Below, piece by piece: positions 1 through 7,088 of a stretch of DNA of 11,118 nt. The first letter of the stretch is position 1. Each line of letters starts with the position of its first letter. The position numbers and the translations under genes were made by a program. Origin of the DNA: DATKMG01 sp041476565 (GTDB lineage: Bacteria; Acidobacteriota; Terriglobia; Versatilivoradales; Versatilivoraceae); NCBI GenBank assembly GCA_041476565.1, contig JBGOTQ010000257.1, forward strand, positions 1 to 11,118, in the 5' to 3' direction. Below the pieces are notes generated by a model that saw only the letters and a program-made list of their open reading frames with translations, did not search any database and was not told the origin of the DNA.

Positions 1-2
1 GC

Positions 3-179
3 AGGTGTTTGGAAGGGGCTTGGCGTCTTCACAAGACCCGGCAAGTGCGAGGTACACCAGTGGACATGATCTTGGGGCCCGTGATGAACCGGTATGGCGA
101 TGTGTTTTGCGCCAAGACGCACCTCATCCTCATGCTGCACGGCGGCTTTGATCAGAAACAGGAACTCTCACTCCCCTGA
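3..179 (+). other. Open 3' tail of an unassigned reading frame
   Basis: From the window edge, frame 3 stays open for about 58 codons and stops with TGA at 177-179. The peptide includes a stretch reading PVDMILGPVMNRYGDVF. I do not recognise a family, and the opposite strand is also open across most of this interval, so the coding strand is uncertain. It may be the end of a gene, a pseudogene remnant, or chance. It precedes a run of broken genes, so decay is plausible. The following 188 bp (180-367) hold nothing that I can support other than the ribosome site of the next gene. Confidence 0.15.
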
Positions 180-354
180 AGTTGCATTCGAGGAAGCCTC
201 TCGGCGCAGCACAGGACTTAAGCACATGATTTCCTTAGCCTATAGAGTTTTGGCGACGTACAGGTGTAAGCTATGCCATGTCAATTTGTTCGAGTTTTTT
301 GACCATACGGGATCTTTGTAACTGGAAATCTTTCTTGCCCGAAAACGTTCCGGT

Positions 355-358
355 GGAG
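355..358 (+). promoter_or_regulatory. Ribosome binding site that decides the GH127 start
   Basis: GGAG lies nine bases before ATG 368. The open frame extends upstream to 278, but those 30 codons lack a good ribosome site and would bury the signal peptide inside the protein, so 368 is preferred. Confidence 0.55.
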
Positions 359-367
359 CGAATTACC

Positions 368-1345
368 ATGAGACAACCTTATCTCTGCAAATTATGGGTA
401 GTGTTCTTCAGCCTAATGGCATTGATTGGTTTGGCTCTTGCCGCGCCTTCTGACCAGCCAAGGAATCCAGTCGCCATTCCTCTCCAGCTGCAAACTCCCA
501 CACGGGGAGTCAGACTTACCGGCGGGGTGTTAAAACGAGTATTCGATAACAATGCCAAGTACCTGCTCAACCATTTTGCCATAGATGATCTCCTTTATGT
601 CTTCCGCGAACGTGCTGGAAATTCGAATCCGCCGGGAAAACCCTTCAATTGGGACAAAGGCGGTCCGCAGGTTTCGGGTTCCGCTGCAGGACTGTTCCTG
701 GTGGGGAGCGGTAATGCCTTAAGATGGGAGGCTGACCCAAAGCTGCGAGAAAGGATGAATGCTTTAGTGGCCGGGATTGCAGCCGAGAAACAGCCGAATG
801 GATTTATCATGGCATACCCGGAAAAGGAGACCGGGTTGCGCGAGAACGCCAACTACGTGCGTTCCTGGATCACCCACGGACTCATCGATGCCGCTCTGGC
901 TGGCAATCCTGATGCTCTACCGTTGATTCGCGGCCATTTGGACTGGTTCAATCATTGTGAGTACCTCTCCCAAGTCGTGGACAGGAATCGCGGCTACATC
1001 CCTGAACATTGGATCCCATACCAGGGCATGATCTCTTCTACCCGCATGTATCTTTCTCCGTTGGGTAATGAGGACGACTTGAACCTGATCCTCAAGCATT
1101 ACCAGGAAGATTGGTGGCTGGCGCAGTTATTGGCAAATGACGACAAAGCCATCTATGATCGGCCCGAATCCCATTGTTACGAAACTACTGCCTTCGAAGC
1201 ATGCCCTACTACGAGATTCCCCTGGGGCAGGAATTCACTGCTTTCCCCATCGTCCAGCATCAAAGCGGCGATTAGGCGATTATTGAGTTTCTACGCTTCG
1301 GGATCGCTCATTCTGATTTGTGCATCGCCAAAACTCCATACTTAA
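368..1345 (+). pseudogene. GH127 (DUF1680)-type secreted glycosidase, 3' part lost
   Basis: The first ~278 residues resemble the N-terminal alpha/alpha barrel of DUF1680/GH127 proteins, the beta-L-arabinofuranosidase family. A signal peptide covers about residues 1-25 (positive start, hydrophobic core, ALA-AP cleavage region). Family-like blocks follow: PNGFIMAYPE, NYVRSWITHGLIDAALAGNP, LDWFNHCEYL, STRMYLSPLG, YQEDWWLAQL and SHCYETTAFEA. Similarity stops abruptly near base 1202. The remaining 47 codons, to TAA 1343-1345, look like out-of-frame sequence rich in Ser, Leu and Arg. In characterised GH127 enzymes the catalytic glutamate and zinc/nucleophile cysteines lie beyond this point, so the product should be inactive. 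I infer a deletion or rearrangement joined this half-gene to what follows. The family call is firm; the substrate is not. Confidence 0.8.
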
Positions 1346-1435
1346 AGGAAATCTTGTGCTTAAGCCCTGTGCTGCGCAAAAATTCTCAGGGGGCGTTCAG
1401 AGCTAAGTCTCGTTCTGATGCAACGTCCTGTAACG
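1201..1435 (+). other. Unassigned segment between two glycosidase remnants
   Basis: This stretch sits exactly where GH127 similarity ends and before GH29 similarity begins. The frame that later becomes GH29 reads MPYYEIPLGQEFTAFPIVQH from ATG 1201, then hits TAG at 1273-1275, then reads on without recognisable family features until about 1436. The protein-like composition of the first 24 codons suggests a third gene fragment, but I cannot name it. Confidence 0.35.
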
Positions 1436-2010
1436 TAATCCAACGGCTTGTGGAGATCGTGAGCAAGGGCGGAAATTATCTGCTCAACATAGGTCCTATG
1501 GCGGATGGCACGAGACCGCCGCCCAGTATTGCCACGCTGGAAAAGGTCGGCGTGTGGATGCAGAAAAACGGAGAGAGCATCTACGGAACGTCGGCTTGCC
1601 CTCTCGAGGAATTTCCTTGGGGGCGCTGTACGGTCAAGGGACAGAAGGTCTATCTCCACGTGTTCAGCTGGCCCAGCGATGCAGTCCTTCGAATTTCGGG
1701 TTTGCACAATGAAGTTCAGAACGCATACCTGTTGCATGCTCCCTCGCGTAAACTGCCTGTCAGCCCAAAGAATGGCTCTATATCGGTTTCTCTGCCGGCC
1801 AGCTGCCCGGATGAGAATGATACGGTGGTAGTTGATGGAAATTTCCGGCCAACCGCAGGTCGAACCGCCCGTCATGACACAGGGCAGCGACTCATCGTTC
1901 GAATTGGATTACCTGAAGGCAATGACTGAAGGCAGGGCGGTGAAGCGTTTTAACCGTGTTGGGAAATTTCGCATCTCACAGTGGGCTAAACCAGAGGATT
2001 CGATCCACTC
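1436..2010 (+). pseudogene. GH29 alpha-L-fucosidase-like C-terminal remnant, frameshifted
   Basis: The frame through 1436-1831 reads NVIQRLVEIVSKGGNYLLNIGP, then KNGESIYGTSACP, PWGRCTV, KVYLHVFSWPSD and NAYLLHAPSRK. This is the end of the GH29 catalytic barrel plus its C-terminal beta-sandwich. The catalytic N-terminal part with the nucleophile aspartate is absent. Near 1832 similarity moves to the next frame and continues as QPQVEPPVMTQGSDSSFELD and YLKAMTEGRAVKRFNRVGKF, then ISQWAKPEDS. Removing one base around 1832-1834 would restore VVVMEISGQPQ. So the gene lacks its front, carries a one-base insertion relative to relatives, and fades out near 2010. The first frame ends at TGA 1927-1929, while the second stays open to 2377 without family features. 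GH29 enzymes release L-fucose from glycans; this copy cannot. Confidence 0.82.
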
Positions 2011-2075
2011 GTTAGGGCTTGAGGTTCCGGTTACACGCCCCCAAGAGGGCCAAGATCCTGCAGCCCCCGGGCCCG

Positions 2076-2094
2076 AAGTGGCCTTCTGCCACTT
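2076..2094. repeat. Perfect 7-bp hairpin upstream of the kinase
   Basis: AAGTGGC, a five-base loop CTTCT, then GCCACTT form a perfect stem. No T-run follows, so an intrinsic terminator is unlikely. It lies 60 bp before the candidate -35 box of the kinase and could be an operator half-site pair, or an end of earlier decayed sequence. Confidence 0.45.
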
Positions 2095-2153
2095 AACACT
2101 AACGTCCTCCCCTCCCGAGGCACTGACCCAAAACGAATCTCTGTATCTTGTCG

Positions 2154-2182
2154 TTGACAGGTTTCCTCCGCTGCTGAATACT
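2154..2182 (+). promoter_or_regulatory. Candidate sigma-70 promoter for the kinase operon
   Basis: TTGACA (2154-2159), a 17-bp spacer, then AATACT (2177-2182, four of six consensus bases). The -35 box is a perfect match. It would give a leader of about 310 bases before the kinase start. Not proven; a closer promoter is possible. Confidence 0.35.
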
Positions 2183-2497
2183 TTAATCTCTCCATCGTCA
2201 GAGACGAGTCAAACAAGAAAACGTCACAACGGGAAACAGATAGGGTACAAGAACTATCATGCCAGCTCAGACACCGCATTAAGAAATGCCAGGAGGCCGA
2301 AGTGGTCGGGCCTGAGCTCAAGTGTCAGGGATCTTCAGCCCGATGCCGCGTCTCCCTCGATCGGCAGGATACGTTAGACTGGTGTGACCAAGGTCGGAAG
2401 CGCCTAAGAATAACTGGTCAGACTTTCCTGGTCTTGCCCAAAGGGAACAAAAACAGACTCTGGCAATTGGAGACTCATTTGGGAGGCCCTCCCTGCC

Positions 2498-5011
2498 ATG
2501 GATACCGACTCTAATCAGAACTCACCCAAGAAGGTCACGGACTCTGAAGCTGATCTGCTAAAGGACCGGAAACGCCACACTGTATTTCCTGAGATGATCT
2601 TCGTGCGGAGGGTGTTTATCCTCAGCTGCCTTCTCTGTACACACCTGCTGGTTGTCGAGATATGGGGAGACACGGTGGGTATGAGGTCCGTGACGTACTG
2701 GTTCTGGAGATTTGTCCCATATTGTCTCTTCCTGGTATTGGTAGCTTATTATGCCCGTCCGGTGGCGCGACTCGACTGGAAAACCCTCTTCATGGTTCTG
2801 TTCCTTTTCAGTTTCTTCCTCACTTTTCTGGTGGGGGTTGCGGGGCGCTTGGAGATCTTCAGCGGAATCTCTTTCCTCCGACCGACAAGCAGCTCGAGGG
2901 AAGCTATTTTCAGTTACCTCAGGCTTGTTTCCATGTTCTCTTTTCTGGCGGGTAGTTACTTCACCCTGCGGGAAATCTATCAGACCAAGTCGGAGTTATC
3001 TCAGGAGGTCGTGAGGCAGCGCGAAACCGAGCAGGCGCTTCAGCGACAGTTAGACTTTGATAACCTCATTGCGGAGTTTTTGAGCCGCCTGGCATGGAGT
3101 TTCGGTCCTGAAATTGACGCCTGCATGCGGACCAGCTTGGGACAGATAGCTGAGTTTGTGGGGGCTGAGCATGCTTTCGTGATCCTGCTTTCAGCAGACT
3201 CCGGGACCTGGAGTGTTTCACACGAATGGTGTGCTGAAGGCATCCCCAGGCTGATGGAAAAATACCAGCCTATTGCCATGGGGGGAATACGTGCTTGGTC
3301 TGAGGAGAAGCTGAAGGCAGGCGAAGTTGTGCAAATCAACCGCTTGGAGGATATCCCACCGGAAGCATCCCTGATTCGTCAGCAAGCAGAATCGGAGGGA
3401 GTCAAGTCACGTCTCACTGTGCCGCTTCTAGGCCAGGGAAATCTCTTGATTGGCAGCATTGTTTTGCAGACGTATTCCCATGAACAACGATGGTCGCAGG
3501 AAGACATCCGGCAGTTAAGGCTGGTAGCCGAGTCGTTTGTCAACGTCTTCAATCGACAACAGGCCGAAATATCGTTGCGCCAGAGTGAGAACCGATATCG
3601 AACGCTGTTCGAGTCGGCTCAAGACGCCATATTCCTCATGCAAGGGGATCGTTTCATGGACTGCAACCCCCACACCCTTCGGATGTTCGGGTGTTGTAGG
3701 GAACAGATTATCGGGGAGACACCTGTGCGGTTCTCTCCAGTGCTGCAATCTGACGGTTGCGATTCAGCCTGGAAGGCAAAAGAGAAAATCCAAGCAGCGA
3801 TTGCCGGGGTCCCTCAGTATTTTGAATGGCGGCATTGCCGGCATGACGGGACAGTCTTTGACGTCGAAGTCAGCTTAAACCGAATCGAACTCAACGAACA
3901 ATCCATGCTGTTGGCGATTGTACGTGACATCACCGAGCGCAAGCAGGCGGAGGAGGCATTGCGCTTTTCAGAAGAGCGGTTCGCCAAAGCATTCCAGGCC
4001 AGCCCGGAGCCCATCTCTATTTACCGCCATAGCGACGGTATGTTAATGGAAGTCAATGAACGTTGGACATCCACTTACGGTTATACGCGGGGAGAAGCGA
4101 TTGGCCGCACGTCGTTGGACCTGGATCTGGTCAATCTCGAAGATCGGCAGAGGCTCAGACGTCAACTGGAAGAACGAAGCTCTGTGCGTGAATTTGAGAT
4201 AGACCTGAGAAGTAAACAGGGAGACGTTCGCAATGTCAGCCTGTCGGCAGAGCACATCATGATCCACGGCGAGCCATGTAATATTTTTCTCCATCGCGAC
4301 ATTACTGAACACAAGAGAGCTGAGCAGCGGCTGAGAGCCACCAGTGAGCAGTTGCGCGCCCTGACGGCCAGTGTAACTTCGGCCAGGGAAGAAGAAGGTA
4401 TCCGCATCGCCCGGGAGATCCATGACGAACTGGGATCAGCCCTGACAAGTCTAAGATGGGACCTGGAGGGTATTGACAGAGTCATCTCGGGATCAGAAGA
4501 CCAGTCTCACCTTGTGGCAGTGCGAGACAAGATAGCAGTGATGATGCGTTTGACGGATACTACCATCGGTGTGGTGAGAAGGATCTCCTCGGAACTGCGG
4601 CCAAGCGTTCTGGATGACATCGGACTGGTGGAGGCCATCGAATGGCACACAGAGCAGTTTCAGGCCCAAAGGGGAATTGTCTGCCAATGTGACTGTGCTG
4701 TGGAAAATCTTGTCCTGAACCAGGAACAATCAACCGCCATGTTTCGCATTTTTCAAGAAGCCCTGACGAATATCCTCCGTCATGCCCATGCGACGAGGAT
4801 CAATATCACGATGGAGGAAATCGAAAACGAGTTCATCTTAACAATCAGGGATAACGGAAAAGGAATCCGGGAAGATCAAAAATCAGGCCTGCACTCTCTT
4901 GGCATTCTTGGGATGCGAGAGCGTGCTCACCTCATTGGAGGACAGATCGACATCACCGGGTTTGAAGGGGAAGGGACAGTGGTTACGGTCAGGGTCCCGA
5001 TCTCACAGTAA
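2498..5011 (+). CDS. NarL/HPK7-type membrane sensor histidine kinase, GAF plus two PAS
   Basis: Sensor kinase of 837 residues. Four hydrophobic membrane segments lie at about 38-57, 70-86, 96-116 and 139-157, then a short coiled linker. A GAF domain spans about 185-355 and two PAS domains about 363-485 and 491-608, each ending in the DITE(R/H)K(Q/R)AE linker typical of PAS modules. The HisKA_3 dimerisation domain has the phospho-acceptor in REIHDELGSALTSLRWDLE with His 642. The HATPase has an N box around Asn 758 (FQEALTNILRHA), a DNGKGI motif at about 785-790, and a G2 box LGILGMRERAHLIGG. All core residues are present, so it should be active. The predicted partner is the LuxR-type regulator 82 bp downstream. 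GGGAGG (2481-2486) lies 11 bases before ATG 2498. The stimulus is unknown; GAF and PAS suggest a small ligand, redox or cofactor signal in the cytoplasm. The N-terminal membrane region does not match a sensor domain I can name. Confidence 0.96.
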   Translation: MDTDSNQNSPKKVTDSEADLLKDRKRHTVFPEMIFVRRVFILSCLLCTHLLVVEIWGDTVGMRSVTYWFWRFVPYCLFLVLVAYYARPVARLDWKTLFMVLFLFSFFLTFLVGVAGRLEIFSGISFLRPTSSSREAIFSYLRLVSMFSFLAGSYFTLREIYQTKSELSQEVVRQRETEQALQRQLDFDNLIAEFLSRLAWSFGPEIDACMRTSLGQIAEFVGAEHAFVILLSADSGTWSVSHEWCAEGIPRLMEKYQPIAMGGIRAWSEEKLKAGEVVQINRLEDIPPEASLIRQQAESEGVKSRLTVPLLGQGNLLIGSIVLQTYSHEQRWSQEDIRQLRLVAESFVNVFNRQQAEISLRQSENRYRTLFESAQDAIFLMQGDRFMDCNPHTLRMFGCCREQIIGETPVRFSPVLQSDGCDSAWKAKEKIQAAIAGVPQYFEWRHCRHDGTVFDVEVSLNRIELNEQSMLLAIVRDITERKQAEEALRFSEERFAKAFQASPEPISIYRHSDGMLMEVNERWTSTYGYTRGEAIGRTSLDLDLVNLEDRQRLRRQLEERSSVREFEIDLRSKQGDVRNVSLSAEHIMIHGEPCNIFLHRDITEHKRAEQRLRATSEQLRALTASVTSAREEEGIRIAREIHDELGSALTSLRWDLEGIDRVISGSEDQSHLVAVRDKIAVMMRLTDTTIGVVRRISSELRPSVLDDIGLVEAIEWHTEQFQAQRGIVCQCDCAVENLVLNQEQSTAMFRIFQEALTNILRHAHATRINITMEEIENEFILTIRDNGKGIREDQKSGLHSLGILGMRERAHLIGGQIDITGFEGEGTVVTVRVPISQ

Positions 5012-5028
5012 GCGGAGGCCCGAAAGCC

Positions 5029-5046
5029 GCATTCTAATTGGAATGC
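5029..5046. repeat. 18-bp near-perfect palindrome between kinase and regulator
   Basis: GCATTCTAATTGGAATGC is symmetrical around AATT with a single mismatched pair (T5035/G5040). It lies 17 bp after the kinase stop and about 48 bp before the regulator start. The dyad form suits a homodimeric DNA-binding protein such as the adjacent NarL-family regulator. As RNA it could form a 6-bp hairpin, but no T-run follows. Confidence 0.5.
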
Positions 5047-5093
5047 AGCCCAAATGATACTCAAATCGCGGGCGGCTGCCGGAGGCAGGAGCA

Positions 5094-5726
5094 ATGAAGA
5101 GAATACTCATAGTTGACGACCATGAGGTCGTTCGTGACGGCGTGAAGCGCATCTTAGATGAGCAACCTGGTGCCTTTGAATTTGGCGAGGCTGATACGCC
5201 TTACATCGCGATCAAGCAGGTCAGCGAGCAGGACTGGGATATCGCGATCCTGGACCTCTCCTTAGGAGAAAGAAGCGGGCTGGAAGTCCTAAAGGAGATT
5301 AGAAAGATCCGCCCGAAGCTTCCTGTCTTGATTCTGAGCATGCACTCTGAAGAACAGTACGCTCGCCGAGCATTCAAGTCCGGTGCTTCCGGCTATATCA
5401 CGAAAGATTGTCCGCGTGCTGAATTGGTAGGAGCCATCAAGAAAGTCATGAATGGGGGTAAATATGTCAGCCCCGTTCTCGCTGAAAAGCTGGTGGTCGA
5501 CCTGGAAAGGGGCACAGACCGGGCACCTCATGAGGGCCTTTCTGACCGGGAATTCGAGGTGATGCGACTGATCGCTTCCGGAAAAACGGTGGGGCAAATC
5601 TCCAAACTGCTTGCGCTAAGCGACAAAACAATCAGCACTTACCGGGCCCGAATCCTGGAAAAAATGGGGATGAAAACCAATGCCGAAATCACCCACTACG
5701 CCATACAGAACAAACTCACCGATTAG
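5094..5726 (+). CDS. NarL/FixJ (LuxR-type) DNA-binding response regulator
   Basis: A 210-residue two-domain regulator. The receiver (about 1-120) has the acidic pair Asp 8 and Asp 9, phospho-acceptor Asp 54 in AILDLSLGERSG, switch Ser 82, and Lys 104 in GYITKD, so it should be phosphorylatable. The C-terminal LuxR-type helix-turn-helix (about 147-208) has LSDREFEVMRLIASGKTVGQ, then the recognition-helix segment LSDKTISTYRARILEKMGMK. Length is normal for NarL-family regulators. It follows the HPK7-type kinase by 82 bp in the same direction and is almost certainly its cognate output, switching target promoters on or off. GGAGG (5081-5085) is eight bases before ATG 5094. The palindrome just upstream is a candidate autoregulatory site. 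Target genes cannot be read from sequence. Confidence 0.96.
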   Translation: MKRILIVDDHEVVRDGVKRILDEQPGAFEFGEADTPYIAIKQVSEQDWDIAILDLSLGERSGLEVLKEIRKIRPKLPVLILSMHSEEQYARRAFKSGASGYITKDCPRAELVGAIKKVMNGGKYVSPVLAEKLVVDLERGTDRAPHEGLSDREFEVMRLIASGKTVGQISKLLALSDKTISTYRARILEKMGMKTNAEITHYAIQNKLTD

Positions 5727-5769
5727 TATTGGATTTCGCCATGCAACAGTTCGACCCCCGCCACCGATG

Positions 5770-5842
5770 AAAATGGCGCTCGTAGTTCCGCCTTCAGGTG
5801 GCGCCGACGAAACCCGGAACTGCAAACTGCGGCCATTTTTTA
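5770..5842 (+). repeat. Nested inverted repeat ending in T-run; terminator-like or palindromic dispersed element
   Basis: An outer stem AAAATGGC (5770-5777) pairs with GCCATTTT (5832-5839), followed by more T residues. Inside it a 9-bp stem forms between 5782-5790 (GTAGTTCCG) and 5815-5823 (CGGAACTGC), with one G-U pair. An alternative small hairpin, CCGCC-TTCA-GGTGG (5788-5801), overlaps the inner stem. Position 44 bases after the regulator stop and the trailing T-run suit an operon terminator. The GTAGTTCCGCCTTCAGG core resembles short palindromic repeats scattered in intergenic DNA of some Acidobacteria; this resemblance is from memory. The rest of the 5727-6089 gap shows no gene. Confidence 0.5.
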
Positions 5843-6089
5843 CTGAAGGACTGTCCAGCTTTTAATCCACCGCTGACCTATTAATTCCTCCCAGCGTCGC
5901 ATGTCCCTCATCCCTCAACAAAAATGAATTTGTAGTGCAACCACTGACACTTCTGTAAGGCAGCCTCGGGCGCAAAATTCAATGTTGGCCCGATAGACGT
6001 TTCGATTTCGATGCTCTACCCTAACATAGGACCTAAAGTCCGAGGAGCATCAATATTGAACCAATTCGTCTTCACCGTGGGAGCCGACG

Positions 6090-6479
6090 ATGAAAGTACT
6101 TGTTGCAGATGGATCGGCCATGTTGCGGGAACGGATAATCGGCCTATTCTCCGAGTTGAGTGGGATCGAAGTCATAGGTCAAACGCAAGATTGGCCAGAA
6201 ACCTTTCACGCAATATTCACATGCAAACCCGATGTCTTAATACTAGACATACAGGTAATCCGGGGGAGAGGAATTGAGGCTCTGAAGAATATTAAGCAGG
6301 AGGATTCCTCCATGGCAGTGATTGTACTGACAGACTTCACCACCCCCCCTTATTACAGAAGATGCTTAGAAGCGGGAGCGGACTTTTATTTAGATAAATC
6401 GACTGAAGTTGGAAAGCTCAGGGAGATCATTCAAGGGCTAGATCAGCGATTCGATATGAAAAGAGAATCGACTCCGTAA
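6090..6479 (+). CDS. Stand-alone receiver protein with altered acidic pair
   Basis: A 129-residue CheY-like receiver with no output domain. It keeps phospho-acceptor Asp 53 (VLILDIQ), switch Thr 81 and Lys 103 (FYLDKS). The usual acidic pair is Asp 7-Gly 8 in place of Asp-Asp, so one magnesium ligand is missing, which in CheY-type receivers would be expected to weaken phosphorylation. The body matches the common family of small receivers with ADFYLDKSTE-type ends that sit beside two-component genes. It probably acts as a phosphate sink, a protein-interaction switch, or a phosphorylation-independent partner. GGGAG (6079-6083) is six bases before ATG 6090. It starts 363 bp after the LuxR regulator, so it probably has its own promoter, and precedes another receiver by 32 bp. 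Confidence 0.92.
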   Translation: MKVLVADGSAMLRERIIGLFSELSGIEVIGQTQDWPETFHAIFTCKPDVLILDIQVIRGRGIEALKNIKQEDSSMAVIVLTDFTTPPYYRRCLEAGADFYLDKSTEVGKLREIIQGLDQRFDMKRESTP

Positions 6480-6511
6480 TTCATTTCGTTTCGCTCGAGG
6501 TAAATTGGCCT

Positions 6512-6916
6512 ATGCCACGCATCCTGGTCATCGACGACGACCCTGGAATCCGCGGATTGTTGCGTAACGTATTGACGCGCGAAGGCTACGAAGTCAGGGA
6601 ATCATCGAACGGCAAGGAGGGCTTGGAGACGCTCAGCAAAACTTCAATAGACCTGGTAATCACCGACATCCTTATGCCCGAAATGGAGGGTTTTGAGTTT
6701 ATCATTAGCCTCCAGCACCGGTACCCAGAACTCAAGATTTTGGCTATGTCAGGCGGAGGCCAGATTGGCCCCCAGGAATATCTCTCGACCGCGCAGATGT
6801 TGGGAGCGCACAGGACCATTACAAAACCCTTTCAGATTAGGAATGCGCTAAGGACGATTGCGGAGATGGTTGGACCTGGAACAGACATCCACCTCTCGAG
6901 CGAGGACAAGGAATAG
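6512..6916 (+). CDS. Stand-alone CheY-like receiver protein
   Basis: A 134-residue single receiver domain with all key positions: acidic residues in VIDDD (8-10), phospho-acceptor Asp 52 in VITDILMPEMEG, switch Ser 80 and Lys 105 in TITKPF. The C-terminal ~20 residues are a short charged tail with no output domain. The LMPEMEGFE motif and GGGQ after the switch residue are typical of receivers that work in phosphorelays or bind partner kinases. GAGG (6497-6500) lies 11 bases before ATG 6512. Together with the preceding receiver it forms a probable two-gene unit downstream of the kinase/regulator pair. Whether kinase 2498-5011 phosphorylates it cannot be told from sequence. Confidence 0.93.
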   Translation: MPRILVIDDDPGIRGLLRNVLTREGYEVRESSNGKEGLETLSKTSIDLVITDILMPEMEGFEFIISLQHRYPELKILAMSGGGQIGPQEYLSTAQMLGAHRTITKPFQIRNALRTIAEMVGPGTDIHLSSEDKE

Positions 6917-6978
6917 TGGGCCTTCGTCTATCCTTAATGTTGGTTGGCATCCTGGTGGTTCCTACCAATAATGTCCCG

Positions 6979-7000
6979 GTGCGGACCAAAAGGTCCTCAC
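6979..7000. repeat. Hairpin upstream of the propeller gene
   Basis: GTG-C-GGACC, loop AAAA, GGTCC-T-CAC: eight paired positions with one C/T mismatch. No T-run follows. It lies about 90 bp before the propeller start. A weaker inverted repeat, TTGGTTGG/CCTACCAA with one mismatch, lies just upstream at 6940-6968. Either could be an operator or leader structure. Confidence 0.4.
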
Positions 7001-7020
7001 GTTCCCGGCTAGAAACGGCG

Positions 7021-7026
7021 TATAAG
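7021..7026 (+). promoter_or_regulatory. Candidate -10 box for the propeller gene
   Basis: TATAAG matches five of six sigma-70 -10 bases and lies about 60 bp before the propeller start. No good -35 box sits 17 bp upstream; the 6979-7000 hairpin occupies or abuts that position, which would suit a repressible or activator-dependent promoter. Confidence 0.25.
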
Positions 7027-7088
7027 ATATCAATGCTTTGTCGGCACAATGTTCAGAGGGGAGCATCCGACAGACCGAGCGAGGCTCC

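Larger units (their letters stand above)
2011..2497 (+). other. Gene-free leader before the sensor kinase
   Basis: No convincing gene is seen here. Open frames continue from the fucosidase remnant and a short frame runs into the kinase start, but their peptides have no recognisable features and differ in frame from the flanking genes. The interval contains a perfect 7-bp inverted repeat (2076-2094) and a candidate promoter (2154-2182), described separately. Confidence 0.5.

Noticed and set aside
94..321. 75-codon Ser/Cys/Arg-rich frame near the left edge
   Set aside because: Composition looks like out-of-frame sequence, and a second frame is equally open in the same region.
1820..1840. Programmed ribosomal frameshift in GH29
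   Set aside because: No slippery heptamer or nearby stem is evident, and the catalytic part of the gene is missing anyway.
1360..1875. 171-codon minus-strand open frame
   Set aside because: It overlaps the GH29 remnant, whose plus-strand peptide matches family motifs.
1832..2377. Whole 181-codon plus-strand frame as a separate gene
   Set aside because: Only its first ~60 codons match anything, and they continue the GH29 remnant after a frameshift; the rest has no features and starts at TTG inside the remnant.
2302..2514. 70-codon frame running into the kinase start
   Set aside because: No ribosome site or family features, and it overlaps the kinase start in another frame.
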